The notes under the pieces are model-generated. The model did not search any database. It had not been told where the DNA came from and saw only the letters and a list, made by a program, of their open reading frames with translations. A stretch of DNA of 64,000 bases. Source: Rhyzopertha dominica (lineage: Eukaryota > Arthropoda > Insecta > Coleoptera > Bostrichidae). The stretch spans positions 25,912,286-25,976,285 of the forward strand of contig QCXZ01000064.1 in assembly GCA_025024175.1 (NCBI GenBank), given 5' to 3'. How positions within the stretch are numbered: the stretch's first letter is position 1; each line of letters opens with the position of its first letter. Of the stretch, positions 1 to 12,913 are shown in pieces. The position numbers were made by a program, and so were the translations under genes.

Positions 1-2235
1 AAGAAGGCAAAGAGAAAGGTGCAGTTGTTAGTAAAAACGTATGTTACTATTAAATAATTAACGACAAAAGATATTAGTTAAAGAGTGGTTCTTTAACATT
101 ATTATTAAGTTAACAATTATTTAAGGGAGTATTTCGGTAATAACTACTCGAGAAATTTTTGTTTATATTTTTATTCCAATTTAATAGATTTAAATTAACA
201 TAATTTCATTTAGGCGCAAATTTGCGTGTTTCTCCATTTGCTTCCGATAGCTGTTGTTCCTAAAAGGGAAAATATTCACCATGTCAATATCTGTATTTCG
301 TGTCATCATTATTTTACCTATTTTGCGGGAGTCCAGTAAAAACTGGCATTCACGGTTCTCCGTCTTTTCCTTCAGCGCGGAATGAATATGACACTCCAGT
401 AGACGCTAGCATTTGAATTGCTTCGCTATCGTATTGCAGTGTTCAAAAGCATTTGCTAATTGTATATTTTTGAATATTGTTTGGAATTCGGCATACTACA
501 GCCACTTGTGGAATCTTGTCCTAGCAATTCTAGTTTGTTGAGGATTCGTTGTTATTCATACCTTAATGCGACTTGGTCGGATTTTGTTTCCTGCCCTCAC
601 TCCACTATACAGAGCCGCCCTCCATCTAAAGGTGAGATCGGCAATAGTTTTCTTTATTTTAGTAGAGCGGTTTGATATTCTTTTTAGGCTCTCTTTCTTT
701 TACTTCTTTAACGAGATTATACCATACCTGTTCATTGTCATCGAGGACGTGCACGCAGCCCATATTTCGGGACGTCTGCATTGCATTGGGACTTACCCGT
801 ACTACTTCATCTAGAACGTCGGGAACGACCCTGCGGTATTTTGAGGACCATCCTAGGAACATATACTTACCTTCAAGTACTTATGCCTAGACATCGTACC
901 TCTGACGTCACGGGAGCATCAGTTCTACCGAAAGGACCTCAGGCTGAGTACCTACATCCACATTTATTTACGTTTAACTTACTTTTACTTGTGTTTTCTT
1001 ATTATTACGTTTTACTGCGATATTGGTATATTTTCTTGTAAATTAACATAATTCGCTCGACTTTGTTAGACACAATAAGTGGTGATAAATAGGCGATTAC
1101 CTCGGGTAGTTTACTAATCAAAAACGTATATTTATTACGACGGCTGTTGCGCACCCGCAACCAGTCTCCACTGAGTTACCAGTGTCTGAGATTCATCATC
1201 ACTCAGGCACTATAAATACTTTGTAACGGTGATCCCTTTCTGGTGTAGTCATACTCGTGATTTAGTTACAATTTGTATAAAATTTATTTGAAAAGAGTAT
1301 ACACCACATTTTAGTAATTTTGATAGCGTTGCAGTTCTCAACCTTTTTTTCAGAATGGCCAATCTGAATAACAAGACAAACAACTAATGTCAGCTTATAA
1401 TTTTATCACTTAACGGCAAATCCTTTATAGAAAAAACTTACTATGTATACTGAGTAGGTATTAAGTAAAACTGTAAACGTATTTATACAACGTGCTTTGA
1501 AAAGGGTGGCCAGTTTCTTTACTACACGTGTGTTCTGAAGAATTTTTGGTATATTCAGTCCTTATCATCTATACGCAAAAGTGCAACTTCATGAATTTAC
1601 GGCTGTTCAAAGTAGTGTTACATAACTATGTTTTTGGCCAATTTGTTTTCTGACATAAGGGAAAACAATTTTAAATTTTGCATACGTTACTAATATCAAA
1701 AGAGACCCTTACAAATAGTTCGGTGATGTGTTTTCCCGACTACTGAGTACATTCGAAGCGTCAACATGATGTGATACAGATCGGAACCAAATGATTTAAA
1801 AAATACTTTATAATCTCACATAATTTATAAAAATATATAAAATAAACATGATTACAGAGCAACCTTATGAATTGAATTCGTTAGCATATGTCACAAAAAG
1901 TTTCGCAAATGATGAGCAACACTGAACATATCCCGCCCACCTTGAAAGCTTGTCTTTAGAAGAGAAAGAAAATGTACTTTGTGAAAATCTTTAAATTAAC
2001 TAATCTTAACAAATCATGAAATGATGAGAACAATATTTATGCCGTCGAGAACATTACGAAAGAACAAAAACAACCTTAAGCTAACTAATGAACATGTTAG
2101 ATAAATAGATACTGAATTCAGAAATATAAATAAACATACTGAACATTAATGAACATAGAAAACAAGGCAAATATAGTAAACAACTGTGATTTTGTTAGTA
2201 GGAACAATACTCAACTTATTTGCCGTGCGTTTCAC
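1..2235. other. No recognised gene
   Basis: AT-rich sequence with a slightly more GC-rich part at about 340-960. A 67-codon open frame on the minus strand (659-862) is followed within it by a good donor-like GTAAGT, but it resembles no family I know and is not called as a gene. Confidence 0.4.
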
Positions 2236-2239
2236 CTCA

Positions 2240-3088
2240 GAGTGAATTGTTTTTACACGAACTACCCATAAACTACCCGCACTTTGCTACCGGGAAACAC
2301 TTCCGCAATCCTTTCCATTTTCCATTGCAAAGGGTCGAGATTGTCTGCCTTCAGGATGACAAGCTGGCCTGGCTGCAGATGATGTTTCGCATCACGTCGC
2401 CATTTACTGCGCTGCTGAAGAGTTGATAGATATTTGGTAGACCAACGTTTCCAGAAATGCTGAAGTACTCGCTAAACATGCTGATATCGAGACAACAGAT
2501 GAATCGAAGTGGTTGTCTGATGCAACTCTGAAGTTGTAGTGGCCCGGAGTGCACCGCCATTGTTACCAAACAGACAAAAACGGCTTTGTAAGCTGCGTAG
2601 GTATGAACCTTTATTCTGATGGAATTTCCTTTGAAGTAATGGGTCCAGCGTAATCGTGAGCTGTGATTAAGAGCACTCTATGCTTATTCGTTCTGTGTGA
2701 CGGTAGATTACCTATTACTGGATTGGTTGACACTGGATTGCATTTGAAAGAGGTGATGCATTTTCTCAGAATGCGTCTAACTGTACTTCGACCTGTTATT
2801 GGCCAAAATTTTAAACGTAATGAGGACAGCACTGCTTGAGCCTCAGCGTGGTGTAATTTATCATGCTCATTGCGCATAGTTATCTCCGTTAATTTCTTAT
2901 CATAGAAGATGGTAGCATTTTCAAGTCTACCAGTACCAAATGCTAGTGATACTCTTGTGTGAGATCTTGAATTTTTGCCAATCTGTTTGCTACAAATGTC
3001 CTCCATCGACTTGCTGGTGCTGCAATCCATGTTAGGACTATTGGTGAATCCGTCCAGAGATGACACCCATGCACCTACGTTGGTAGGT
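2240..3088 (-). pseudogene. BEL/Pao LTR retrotransposon pol remnant, integrase part
   Basis: Read on the minus strand, across several frames, this holds the end of BEL/Pao pol in order: WTDSPIVLTW and WRTFVANRLAKIQDLT (after RNase H), HAEAQAVLSSLRLKFWPI with a zinc-binding-type CITSFKCNP region, HDYAGPI (start of the integrase core), and then WSTKYLSTLQQRSKWRRDAK with LKADNLDPLQWKMERI, the C-terminal integrase/DUF5641-type region. Frameshifts separate the blocks, and much of the integrase core between DYAGP and WSTKYL is scrambled. The matching upstream half of the same pol lies at 6895-7490; a LINE separates the two. Dead copy; LTRs not identified. Confidence 0.8.
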
Positions 3089-3344
3089 AATAATAATAAT
3101 AGTAATAATAATGTATTTAGCGTTAAACATTACATCGCCACGTCAGGTAAGTATATAATACAGAAATAAGTATAATATAACACAGTCATACTAACAAACA
3201 ATGTACACATCAAAATACGACTTTCAGAAATTCGTCGACATTATAGACACACAAGTTGCGCAGAATGACTAGCACTTCATGTTTAAACCTTCCGCGATCT
3301 AAAACTTTTATTGCAGCGGGTAGTTTATTAAAGAATTTTATACA

Positions 3345-5949
3345 CTAGTAATTTATACTGTGTTGTGCAGTTTTTATTCTGTGAAACGGTATACAAATTT
3401 GATTTCTACATCGCGTTCGGTAAGGATGAAAATCACCATTCTTGTCAAGACTTTTAATATTATCATAGGCATATAGTACACAGTTTAGTATATAGACTGA
3501 ATAGATAGTTAGTATTTTACATTCTTTAAACAGCTGCCTACAAGAGTGTTGCTGACATACTCCATTCATAATTCTAACAGCTTTCTTTTGCTTTATAAAT
3601 AGTTCGCTAACTCGTGAATGCGTACCCCAAACTATTATTCCGTAGCATAGTACACTATGAAAGTAAGAATAGTACGCTGTGAGTGATGCTGTTGTTCCAA
3701 TATTATCATTTATGTGTTTTATTGTGTAAATAGCTTTAGACAGCTTTGTGTTTAAGACATTCACATGCTCTGTCCATTGGAAGTTAGATTCAAACCAGAT
3801 ACCCAAAAATTTGATTGGTTTTTGTTCTGTCAGTTTTTTCGTTGTGAAAACCATTTTCTTTGTTTTTTCGTTATTTAAAATTAGATTATTTGACACGAAC
3901 CACATTTTAGCGTCCTGAAGGCTGACTTTTCCTTTTTGGGTCGCAGAAGTCATATCCGGGGCGGTGTTGAAAAATGAAGTGATCAGCAAATAGACACATA
4001 TCATCTGCCCTAATATTTGCAGGTAGGTCGTTTACATAAACTAGGAAAAGCAGTGGGCCAAGTATCGAACCCTGCGGAACTCCAACCCCAACATACTTCC
4101 ACGTGGATCGCCGTCCGTTGAATACCACACACTGTCTTCTATTACTTAAGTAAGATTCTAACAATTTGAGAGGAGTTCCTCTAACGCCATAATATTCAAG
4201 CTTATTGGTAAGTATTTGATGAGATACACGATCAAAGGCCTTACTTAAGTTGCAATATGTAGCTTCAGTGATTAATTTTTCATCTAGTGCACGTGTAATG
4301 TTATCGACTACCTGAACTATGGCTGTAACGGTAGATTTATTGCGTTTATATCCATGTTGCTGGTCGCACAATACATTTTTCCTTTCGAAATACTAAATCA
4401 GCTGGTTCTTTACCCAGAGCTCAAAAATTTTTGAAAAAGTTGGTAATACTGCTATGGGTCTGTAATTATTGGCTGTTTCTCTACACCCACCTTTAAATAA
4501 CGGTTTTATTTCAGCATGTTTAAGACAATCTGGGAAAATACCTGCCTCAATACACATATTGATTAACTTAGTAACTGGTTTAACGATTGCACAAAAAACA
4601 GATTTCATAAATCGTGCGCTTATTCCGTAACAATCTTGTGTAGATTTTGACTTAATGCTGATCATTAACTTCTTCACGTCCTCCTCAGTTACCTCATTAA
4701 GATAAAAGGAATGTAAATTGTTTACATGGATATTTTTCATCATATTCATAACGCTGTCTGATTGGCAGGTTTGATCTATCTGCGTGACGCTGCAAATGAA
4801 ATTTTCATTTAGTCAATCAATCGATTCGCTGGGTTCTACACGAAGAGACTTTTGTCTGTTAATCACATCCCATATGGCTGCCTGTTTGTTAGAAGCTCTG
4901 CTTATATATTCACTAAATGCGTTAGATTTAGCTTGTCTTAACCGGTTCCTGTAATGAGATCGGTATTCCAAATAAGATTTCCGGGATTCTTCAGTTTTCA
5001 TAACTAAACTTATGGTATACATAGCATCCAACGTTACTTTTTCATCTTTTAGTTCTTTAGTATACCATTTTACTATAGATTTTGGTTTTCGAATTCTAGT
5101 TTTTGTTTCAGGAAAGAACCTATTAAAGGATTCTACAAAGAAATCGTGAAAACTCTGAAAACTTGAATGTGGATCTTCCCGTTGTATTATTGGTCCCCAG
5201 TCAACAAGGCTCAGATACTGTACAAAACTGCTTATAGTCTTATCATCAATCCTCCTTATTGTCCTTGTATCTACCGATTTTGGTAATTTGTTTACTTGTA
5301 GCCCCTGGAAGTGAACCTCCTGAGCCAAATGATCTGAGAGATGTGGATTCACTGTACTACTGTGTGTAATATATGAATGGATGATATTGGTTAGAATATT
5401 ATCTATACAAGTACCAGTCCTAGTACCCATTCTAGAAACATCGTTAAATACTGGTTTTATGTTATACTGAATAATAGTATTTATTAAGTCTTCTCTATAC
5501 TTGGAATATTTGCTGAAGTCTAAGTTAAAATCGCCAGCAACCACAATAAACGTTTTTGAATATTTTAGTTGTATCTTTTCGATAACAGCATCCAATAATG
5601 TTGCTAAGTTATTGATATTAGCAGAGAATGCCAGAATAATCGTGTTGATTTGGTCAACACGAACAGCGCAGATTTCCAACTCTCCCTCTATCGACATTTC
5701 ATTTATATCAATAATCTCCGTTGATGCATATATATCTTTAACAAGAATACAACTTCCTCCATGTATGAGAACTTGTCTACAAAATGAACTGCCGATATAA
5801 TAGTTGGTGACATTAAAATGGCACATTTCAGATTTTACCAACCAATGCTCTGTAAGACAGACCATATCTGGATTACTGTCATTTATATATGCTTCTAGTT
5901 CAGCAATTTTGTTTCGCACAGACTGTATATTCAAGTTTATGATTTTCAT
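3345..5949 (-). pseudogene. LINE copy A ORF2: endonuclease and reverse transcriptase, broken
   Basis: Starts at the ATG at 5949 (MKIINLNIQSVRNKI), an exonuclease-endonuclease-phosphatase domain with LTEHWL, GDFNLDF and SDHLAQEVH. The segment equivalent to the VYRPP strand of copy B is deleted. RT blocks follow in other frames: IKPLFKGG and NYRPIAVLP (4393-4749), LSKAFDRVSHQIL and GVPQGSILGPLLFLVYVNDLP (3907-4371), then the thumb and C-terminal region to 3345. A frameshift falls exactly in the catalytic FADD box, which reads FADH before the frame changes, so this copy cannot encode an active RT. Confidence 0.85.
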
Positions 5950-5960
5950 ACTGTTTCCGT

Positions 5961-6893
5961 TTATGTCGTGTGGTCGTTATTTGGCGCCGATGGAAAAAAA
6001 CGAGAAATATATATGCCATACGGCCAAACGTCTGGTTTCATAGCACTTTCTAAGTTTTGCAAGTTAACAGTAATTTTAAACGATGAGTAGTGCTCAGGGT
6101 ATTTTGAATCTAGGGGCTCGCACGTGGCTTCCGGGAAGTCGTCTTTGAGTAGCCCAAGTATCTGCTCTATCTTCGTGCTAGGGTCGAACCTTGAAACATA
6201 AAGGAAGGCCTTCCTAGGAGCAGCCTTAAGCAAATTACTGGACATACGTGTGCCGTGAATTGAATTCTTATTATTGCTTCTTTGACCGTTTCTTCCACGC
6301 ACTACACTCCATCTCCTAGATTCGACAGGAGAAGCGCAAACCTCTTCAGCCGCCTGACCAGGTTGTGTAGCTACTTGTTTATCCTCGGCCGCTTTAACAG
6401 CAGTTTTGCACTTATTATGGGCGCGAACACCTCTGCCCACATCCAGTGATTTAATAGCTCCTTCGCGTCTCTTAAGCTTGATTTCAGAACCTTTGCTTGC
6501 GACGCCTGAAACGAGGCCACTCAAGGAATTGACATGTTCTTGGTTTTCCTCAGGATTGCTTCGAGAGTTTTTGTTTGTGATGCCTGAAGCAGGGCCATTC
6601 ACCTTAGATGCCATGGGTCCATTATCTGCCGAAGTTTTTGCTTCAGTCGCGTTTTTATCCTCCCTGATATTAGCATGTTGCGATTTGTGTAGTAGGTTAA
6701 GTAGATTGATCTTTTCGTTTAACAATTGGATCTTGTCACGAAGTTCATATATTATTAAGTCTTTTTGTTTCATGATATAACCAACAACACGGGCATCGAT
6801 TGGCTTGTCTGAGAATATGTCCTCGGACGAGTCTTCTGTTTCTGGACTATCAACATTGACGTCAACATTAACGCAGCTTTTACCTTATAAATA
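5961..6893 (-). pseudogene. LINE copy A ORF1, 5' truncated
   Basis: ORF1 runs from the truncation near 6893 through SSEDIFSDKPIDARVV and a Leu-rich possible coiled coil (LRDKIQLLNEKINLLNLL) to the stop at 5961, eleven bases before the ORF2 ATG. The C-terminal part has APRKAFLYVSRFDPSTK and WPYGIYISRFF, shared with ORF1 of copy B; an RNA-binding role is usual for this protein in CR1-like LINEs. The PHD-type cysteine cluster seen upstream in copy B is mostly lost here. Confidence 0.75.
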
Positions 6894-6894
6894 A

Positions 6895-7490
6895 GTTTAG
6901 TCAACAGGACAGTTCTGCACAAAGCTCTAATCTTGGCAGTGATATTGATTTAAGTGGTGCCACTTTTGACTTTGAGCACAGCAGATGCGTTCCGAAATTT
7001 CCTTGTAAATCTGCGGTCCTTATATATACACAAGCGTCTTATGCAGATTCAGATGCATCACAAAACCCGTGCATTTGAATATTTTTTCAGAGGACGTAAC
7101 CTTTCTGTAAATGTGTAACTGATTGAGCAGTGCAAATTCTCTTTGAAACTTTTGCCATTCCAGTCTGATTAAAGGTGCAGCAAACTTTGCATTATCAATT
7201 TTGCTGTTGTCATGTCTAGACCCAAAAATCCCAAAGGATCAAACAGTCTGGCAAAGTTACTTAACAGTGTTCGTTTAGTGTACTTTGTGCTGTGAAGATT
7301 GTAGCTGGTGTTAAACTGGAAAGTATTTTGTTTTGAGTTACAAATTATTTCCGGAGTTTTCATGTTTTCCGTGTTATTTGTAGTTAGCGAAAAATTATCT
7401 GGTGATTGTTCAAAATCTTTTAGTACACATTCATCAGCGTTCGTACGATAGTAATCGCTGGCCAACATTTTAATAGTATAGAAAATTCAC
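6895..7490 (-). pseudogene. BEL/Pao pol remnant, RT end and RNase H
   Basis: Minus-strand frames show NSKQNTFQFNTSYN and KRTLLSNFARLFDPLGFLG (end of BEL RT), LEWQKFQREFALLNQL, CDASESA with a stop then [13 protein letters not shown] (RNase H), and [20 protein letters not shown], a very typical BEL/Pao signature. It stops at the LINE insertion and resumes as WTDSPIVLTW at 3062. Degenerate; not expressed as a protein. Confidence 0.82.
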
Positions 7491-8520
7491 TATCGGCTAC
7501 ATATCTGTAACAGCTATTGGTCTAATATTTGCTCCAATTTTTAATATTGCCCCAAAGCACAAATGTTGAACAAATATTCTACCAAGGAATTGCCAATATA
7601 CATTCCTGCATGGGGGAAGTTTGTTTTCTTAGCCAATGAGTATTTAGTATTTGAATTGTCCAATCACATTTAAGATTTGTGGTTGGAAAATGTATGTCTC
7701 CACTCAGACACGATTAAGTACAACAATTCCTAGTAATTATTGTTTATACTACAACTTTTTACTTGGATACTGTGATATATAATTTTTTTAAAGTTTATAT
7801 TAAAACTGATTTATAGGGCACAACACTCACAAAAACTTTCGTTAAATTTTCGGCGTTTCTTCTGCCCACATGTTACCGGGGGTTTTTACATTAGCATATT
7901 GGACTACGAGAGATACAAGCTTGTAAAATCGATAATGGTTCAGCTTTCCGCTTTGCCTCTGTCCTCCAGGTTAATTGAAATTCTCTCTGGATGAAAAAGG
8001 AAAGAATTATTTTAGAGTGGGGTAATTTATTTCTCAAAGGTTGTACTTTGTTACTCTCATCCACGAGGAAAACCCATGTAGGTCAAGTATAATAAGCATT
8101 CGTCTATTTTAATGTCATAAAAGTGGAAACTAACCAAAGGCAAAATAATTGGTGTTTTTATTTACTGCTACTAAATATGTAAATATGTAGAATCTTCAGT
8201 CACGTTATATGTAGAACTCTTTCGGTAAGACTGTTTTTGAAGTAATTGAACGACCGTAAACATAAATGAAAAGTACTTTGGTGCATGGTGTATTACTTGC
8301 TTGTGCTATCTATCTCTAGTTGAATCACAACGTTGATTGATATTCCTATTTCCTGAATGATGATCTAAACGGAACATTTTCAGACATTAACCGTATGACG
8401 TTATAAATTCAGCAAACTACCATTACATTCTATTAGAGTTAGATAACGTTCTAGTAAGTTTTTTATGCACTGGGGTTGTATGCACCTACATGAAGTTAAG
8501 GGTTTCCTTAAAAATGAATG
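7491..8520. other. No recognised gene
   Basis: AT-rich sequence without a recognisable frame or repeat. Confidence 0.4.
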
Positions 8521-8524
8521 AACT

Positions 8525-10300
8525 GGTCAATGTAATAATATAATAATAATAATGATAAAAGAGTTTTATTGAATAACCATTAGTAGTGTAAGTAGGTGTG
8601 CAATGAATCCCATTACCCTAAATTTCTTTGCAAATCAACATTACAAGAAATCATTTAAATCATCATTCCAAAACACCTTACAACTTTCATGGAAATAAAA
8701 ACACACAATACTAGTCAATTTATTTAAATAAATTATAATACACATGTTTGTTTTCATTAATAAAAAGACTCTAACGATATTAAGTCTTATCAATTTACAT
8801 AAAATTATTTTTTACATGATAATAGTAATTTATTTGCTGCAGAAAAACAACATTTTTACAAAACGTATGCATTTAATTATTGCAATTCATTGAAACAGCC
8901 TGCATTCATTTGTTCACAATAGGGTGGTTTGTGATCTTTCGCATTCAGCCTAAGTTGAGTCTTGAGTTTGCACTCAACAAATAACACCAGAATGTAAATT
9001 TTAAGGGTTAAGAAACTAAATGATGTACAAACGATAAGTGGAAAAGATATTGTTATTAGTTAAGGTAAAATAAGGAAGTACCAAATACATGTTATGAAAA
9101 CACTAACAAAATTGAGGAAGAGCAATAATTAAAAACTAAAGGTCACTTCAAAAGAAAAGTGGAAACTTTAATCGTATTTTCTTTAAAATAAACGACGTTT
9201 ATGCTTGTATAAGTCTATAAGCTAAGCATGTTGTCGGTGCCAAAATCGTCCCTTGTGTGGATAAAATTTAGTTTGATGTAAAGATGCATTGGTACTTTAC
9301 TAGTTATTAAATTGTAAATTAGACGCGTAATGCGAAAACCTGCGCCCACGAAGCGGCAGCCACCCATCAACATCCCCCATTCTAAAGGTTGCCGATTGAC
9401 GTCTGCTCAAACCGTAAATAACCCTAACATATGCATTCTGAATACGTTGGAGCTGCTGTGCATTGTATATTGTTAAACGAGGGCCATACACTACGTCACA
9501 GTAATTAACATGAGAAAAAACAAGTGCAACGTATGATAAAATTTTCTTTCTGCGAGTGACATTTTAAAGTGACTGTATGCCGTATGTAAGTTTCAGCTGT
9601 ACAAAATCTTTACTTATAACGTGGCTAATAGGTTTGTCAAATCTAGGTTCCGTATCCAAATAGAGTCCAAGATTTTTTTTACAATTTTCACAACAGATAA
9701 GCGTTCCCCGTTAATAACTATGTCAATAGGTAATAATATACGTTGTCTTACGTTTTTGTTTACAATTTTTTTTTAGCGTAAGACAGTATTTGTTATCTGA
9801 AATAGGGAATGAAGTTCAGTATTGATTACAGCTACAGTATTATACCAGTTGGATTCTTGGAATAAACAGTACAACTTAGTTTCGTCGGCGTAGAAATTAT
9901 ATGATCTTTGAAAAGGCTTTGTAAATGGCAAATAGTATTGGTCCCAGCATTGTCCCTTGCGATACTCCATCTTCCATTTTAAAGCCTTTAGGAGATACAT
10001 TGTCATATTTACTCGTGCTATTTGCGACATGTGATGTAATCGCGTATCAGAGTCAGAGGCGCAATGTCAAACCCTATATGTTATGCAACATTACAAGAAA
10101 CATGTCACGATTAATTCTTCCTGGCGAAGTCTGATAGGGTCAGTGCTGTAAGTTGGTCATTATATCGGTTGCTTGTATGATATCATCAACTACAGTTAAT
10201 AAAGCAGAAGCGCTGTTATGCTGCAATCTAAATCCAGACTGTTCAGGTGGAATTATCATGTAACTTTAATTGTTCATACAAATTTTTATCATAAAATTTT
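8525..10300 (-). pseudogene. LINE fragment with RT domain, degenerate
   Basis: Minus-strand non-LTR RT blocks in several frames: EQSGFRLQHNSASALLTVVDD (about 10180-10245), a damaged QG-LGP-type block around 9930-9990, and QRIQNAYVRVIYGLSRRQ (9390-9470), typical of the C-terminal region of CR1/Jockey-group LINEs. A TAA/ATT-rich tail at 8535-8560 fits a (TTA)n 3' end. It is not the same family as copies A and B. Confidence 0.65.
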
Positions 10301-11235
10301 GAAAGCAAGATGCTGTTGTGTCGTAAATTATTAAATGTTGTGCGTTTTTAATTTCTTTGAACACTAATGATTTAATAACTAATTAAGATAAACGGATACA
10401 GGATTCGCTTCGTCAGTATGGGGGTTTGATAATTCCCGATAAGCCATCTACTACTCTTAATTTTTAAAAACATCCCTGATGACTCGCGGTCGAATGAGGT
10501 TGACTATAATACGCAAAACAAGATTACTTACAAAAATTTCTTAATGAAACCAATAATTCATGTAATTCTTCCGCTGTTAACGGCTGGTCTAATTGGATCA
10601 GTTTCAAGCGACAAACTCGCACGGTATGAATTTCCAAACTAAATTTATCAAACTCCTTTTTTGGACAGCTCAATCCCAACTGCCTTTATGCAAAGCGACA
10701 AATGTAATTTAACTTAATAAAACTTTCCCAAGAAAACCCCTGTCATTACCGTCGAAGTGGTGCGGATTCATTTGTTTTCCTCGCTCATCTCGCAACTGAG
10801 TGAATCTCCCAACCGTAATTATCCGGCCCTGTATACTTGGCTGTGGTGGGTTTTCCCTAAGAATAATCCAAGCTATTCATAGTCTTATGTATGGACTAAC
10901 CACTAACATCACAAGATCATAACAATGTTTTCGAAATGTTATACACATGTTGATTACATTTAAACTGTTTAGTTGAATTAAGCTGAACATAAATTTATGG
11001 AACGATTATAGTTAACACATACCTGATTAAAAAATTAGTAGTAGCTGCAGTCCAAAATTTTTGATTTGATATATGGATCTATAGATTCACCGTTTTATTG
11101 TAGTTTATTATCAGTTTTGCTTTCGCGTATAGAAAATACAATTTTTACTTTAGTTGTTCAATTATGCTTGGAGCAAGGACTTTAAACCAGTGATAACAAG
11201 TTCGATGCTAAATACATCAAAATGCAAGTGGTTAG
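10301..11235. other. No recognised gene
   Basis: No coding signal beyond short frames; a somewhat GC-richer patch at 10740-10860 is unexplained. Confidence 0.35.
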
Positions 11236-11239
11236 TCAT

Positions 11240-12590
11240 TATTTGTCCAAACTGGAGATTTCCTGTGGCTTAGCAGTAATCCAGCCTGTCGTAGAAAATT
11301 GCGCAGACTTTTGCAGCCAATTAGGCGGTATTTTTTGAATTTCTGTCTATCTGTTCAGCTCTTGCAAATTTGAATTAACCCCAGAGGATAAAAATGAATG
11401 AAGCTAAATCGAGCGACCTGGCAGGGCATTCAGATCTGGGACGATATTATCCAAATACAGGCAAACATTAACTCTAAAATTTCGCAGAGCGTAGTCTTGT
11501 TGAAACCAGGCATTGCGGATTAGCATTCTTCATCGATCTTCATCGGAAAATAAATGTACAATGTCAGATACAAAAAATATATATATATTCAATATACCCG
11601 TAATTTTAACAAGTAAGAGTTTTTCCTAATATCAGGTTAGGATACGCATCACAAACTGTATTTATCCACTGTTTACGAGTTTTTTTCATCTTTTGGCATT
11701 TGAACAACAGTGTAAATTGTTTCCTTAATGCAAACTGGAGATTTGTATTTGATTGCCATGAATAGATACCATTTAATGCAATTCTCAAATGTAAATAAAA
11801 TATGTGTGCTTGAAAATTTATATGTATACTATAAAATTTGTATGTACATATAATATAAAATACCATCGCATAATCCGAACTGAGGTAGGTGTCTGCTTTC
11901 GTACTTAAAACATTGTGTATATAAAGTTGTGTTTCTACTGCTAAATTCTATTAGACATAACAACTATGGCACCTCTAGATGGCACGTGCGGTCAGAAGTA
12001 TTCGTCCCAAAACGTAAGACGGCTATATGTATATGGAGTCTTGTACCATTCTCAGTATAGGTACTGTGTATGCTTTTCCGTCATCNAGTGAGGATTTTCA
12101 CTAGACCAGTAGCGGCAGTTATGTCTCTTTGCAGATAGGTTTAAGCAAGAGTGGCTTCGTCAGAAACTTAAATGGTATTTGCTAAATTTGGATTATAGTT
12201 CTTCAGGACCATCAAACATCGCACAAAGCTGAATTCTTTTGTCAGGGTCATGTTCATTTATCTAGCTCTTGTAGAAAGTATACCTTGTAGTGTTTGTATT
12301 TGTTCTCGTCTAATGTTCAAATAACCAACGATTGACTAAAATTATTGTCCAAAGCAATTTTCGTGGTTGACGGAGATGAACTATACGTAACGCTAACTGA
12401 TGGTACGTCAATAGATTGATCTTCATTTGTAGCTGAATTCGGATATCCGCATCTTGAGATATTGTTGTCATATCCACTTCCATTAAATTTTTAACTAACT
12501 TGGAGATTGTGGATTGTACAATACAAATTCCTTGCAAATGAACACTAATTAATAAATCAGAAACATCATCATAGCCAACCATCATTATGT
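11240..12590 (-). pseudogene. Tc1/mariner (IS630-type) transposase remnant
   Basis: The minus strand shows an N-terminal helix-turn-helix region (YDDVSDLLISVHLQG, IVQSTISKLVKNLMEVD; then in another frame VSVTYSSSPSTTKIALDN and FSQSL) at 12300-12590, and a catalytic block AWFQQDYALRNFRVNVCLYL at about 11440-11530, matching the FQQDGAPxHxxxxVRxYLD box of DDE transposases of this group. The rest is eroded. The order and strand agree with one old element of about 1.3 kb. Terminal repeats not found. Confidence 0.6.
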
Positions 12591-12913
12591 AGAATTTAAA
12601 TTCGTTCCTCTATGTTTGCAAATTAACATGAAATTAACGTTTATTTAAAAATGTGAATTTTTATAAGAAAATCTTTTAAAATATACACCAGGCCATTTAA
12701 ATGATAAAAGAGCAATACAAATGCGCATAAAATTATGCGTTTCCGAAAAGTAATATTTTTTAAGAATTTTAAGATCATATATTTTAATGATAAAATGTGT
12801 TTCAACTTCAATTTACTTTTCCTTTATTGGTTACCGGTTTCTAGGTTAAAAATAGGAATAACTCTGCATTTTTAATTTTATTGCGTTAATTGTTATTGTC
12901 ATATAATTTAAAG

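Larger units (their letters stand above)
3088..6893 (-). mobile_element. CR1-like LINE, copy A, 5'-truncated and inserted in BEL/Pao pol
   Basis: A minus-strand non-LTR retrotransposon with ORF1 and ORF2 remnants and a (TTA)n tail at 3088-3111. Its 3' end and both ORFs match copy B at 40793-44720. It starts inside the ORF1 zinc-finger region, so it is 5' truncated. BEL/Pao sequence abuts it on both sides, so it landed in an older BEL/Pao copy. ORF2 is broken into at least four frames. Confidence 0.85.
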
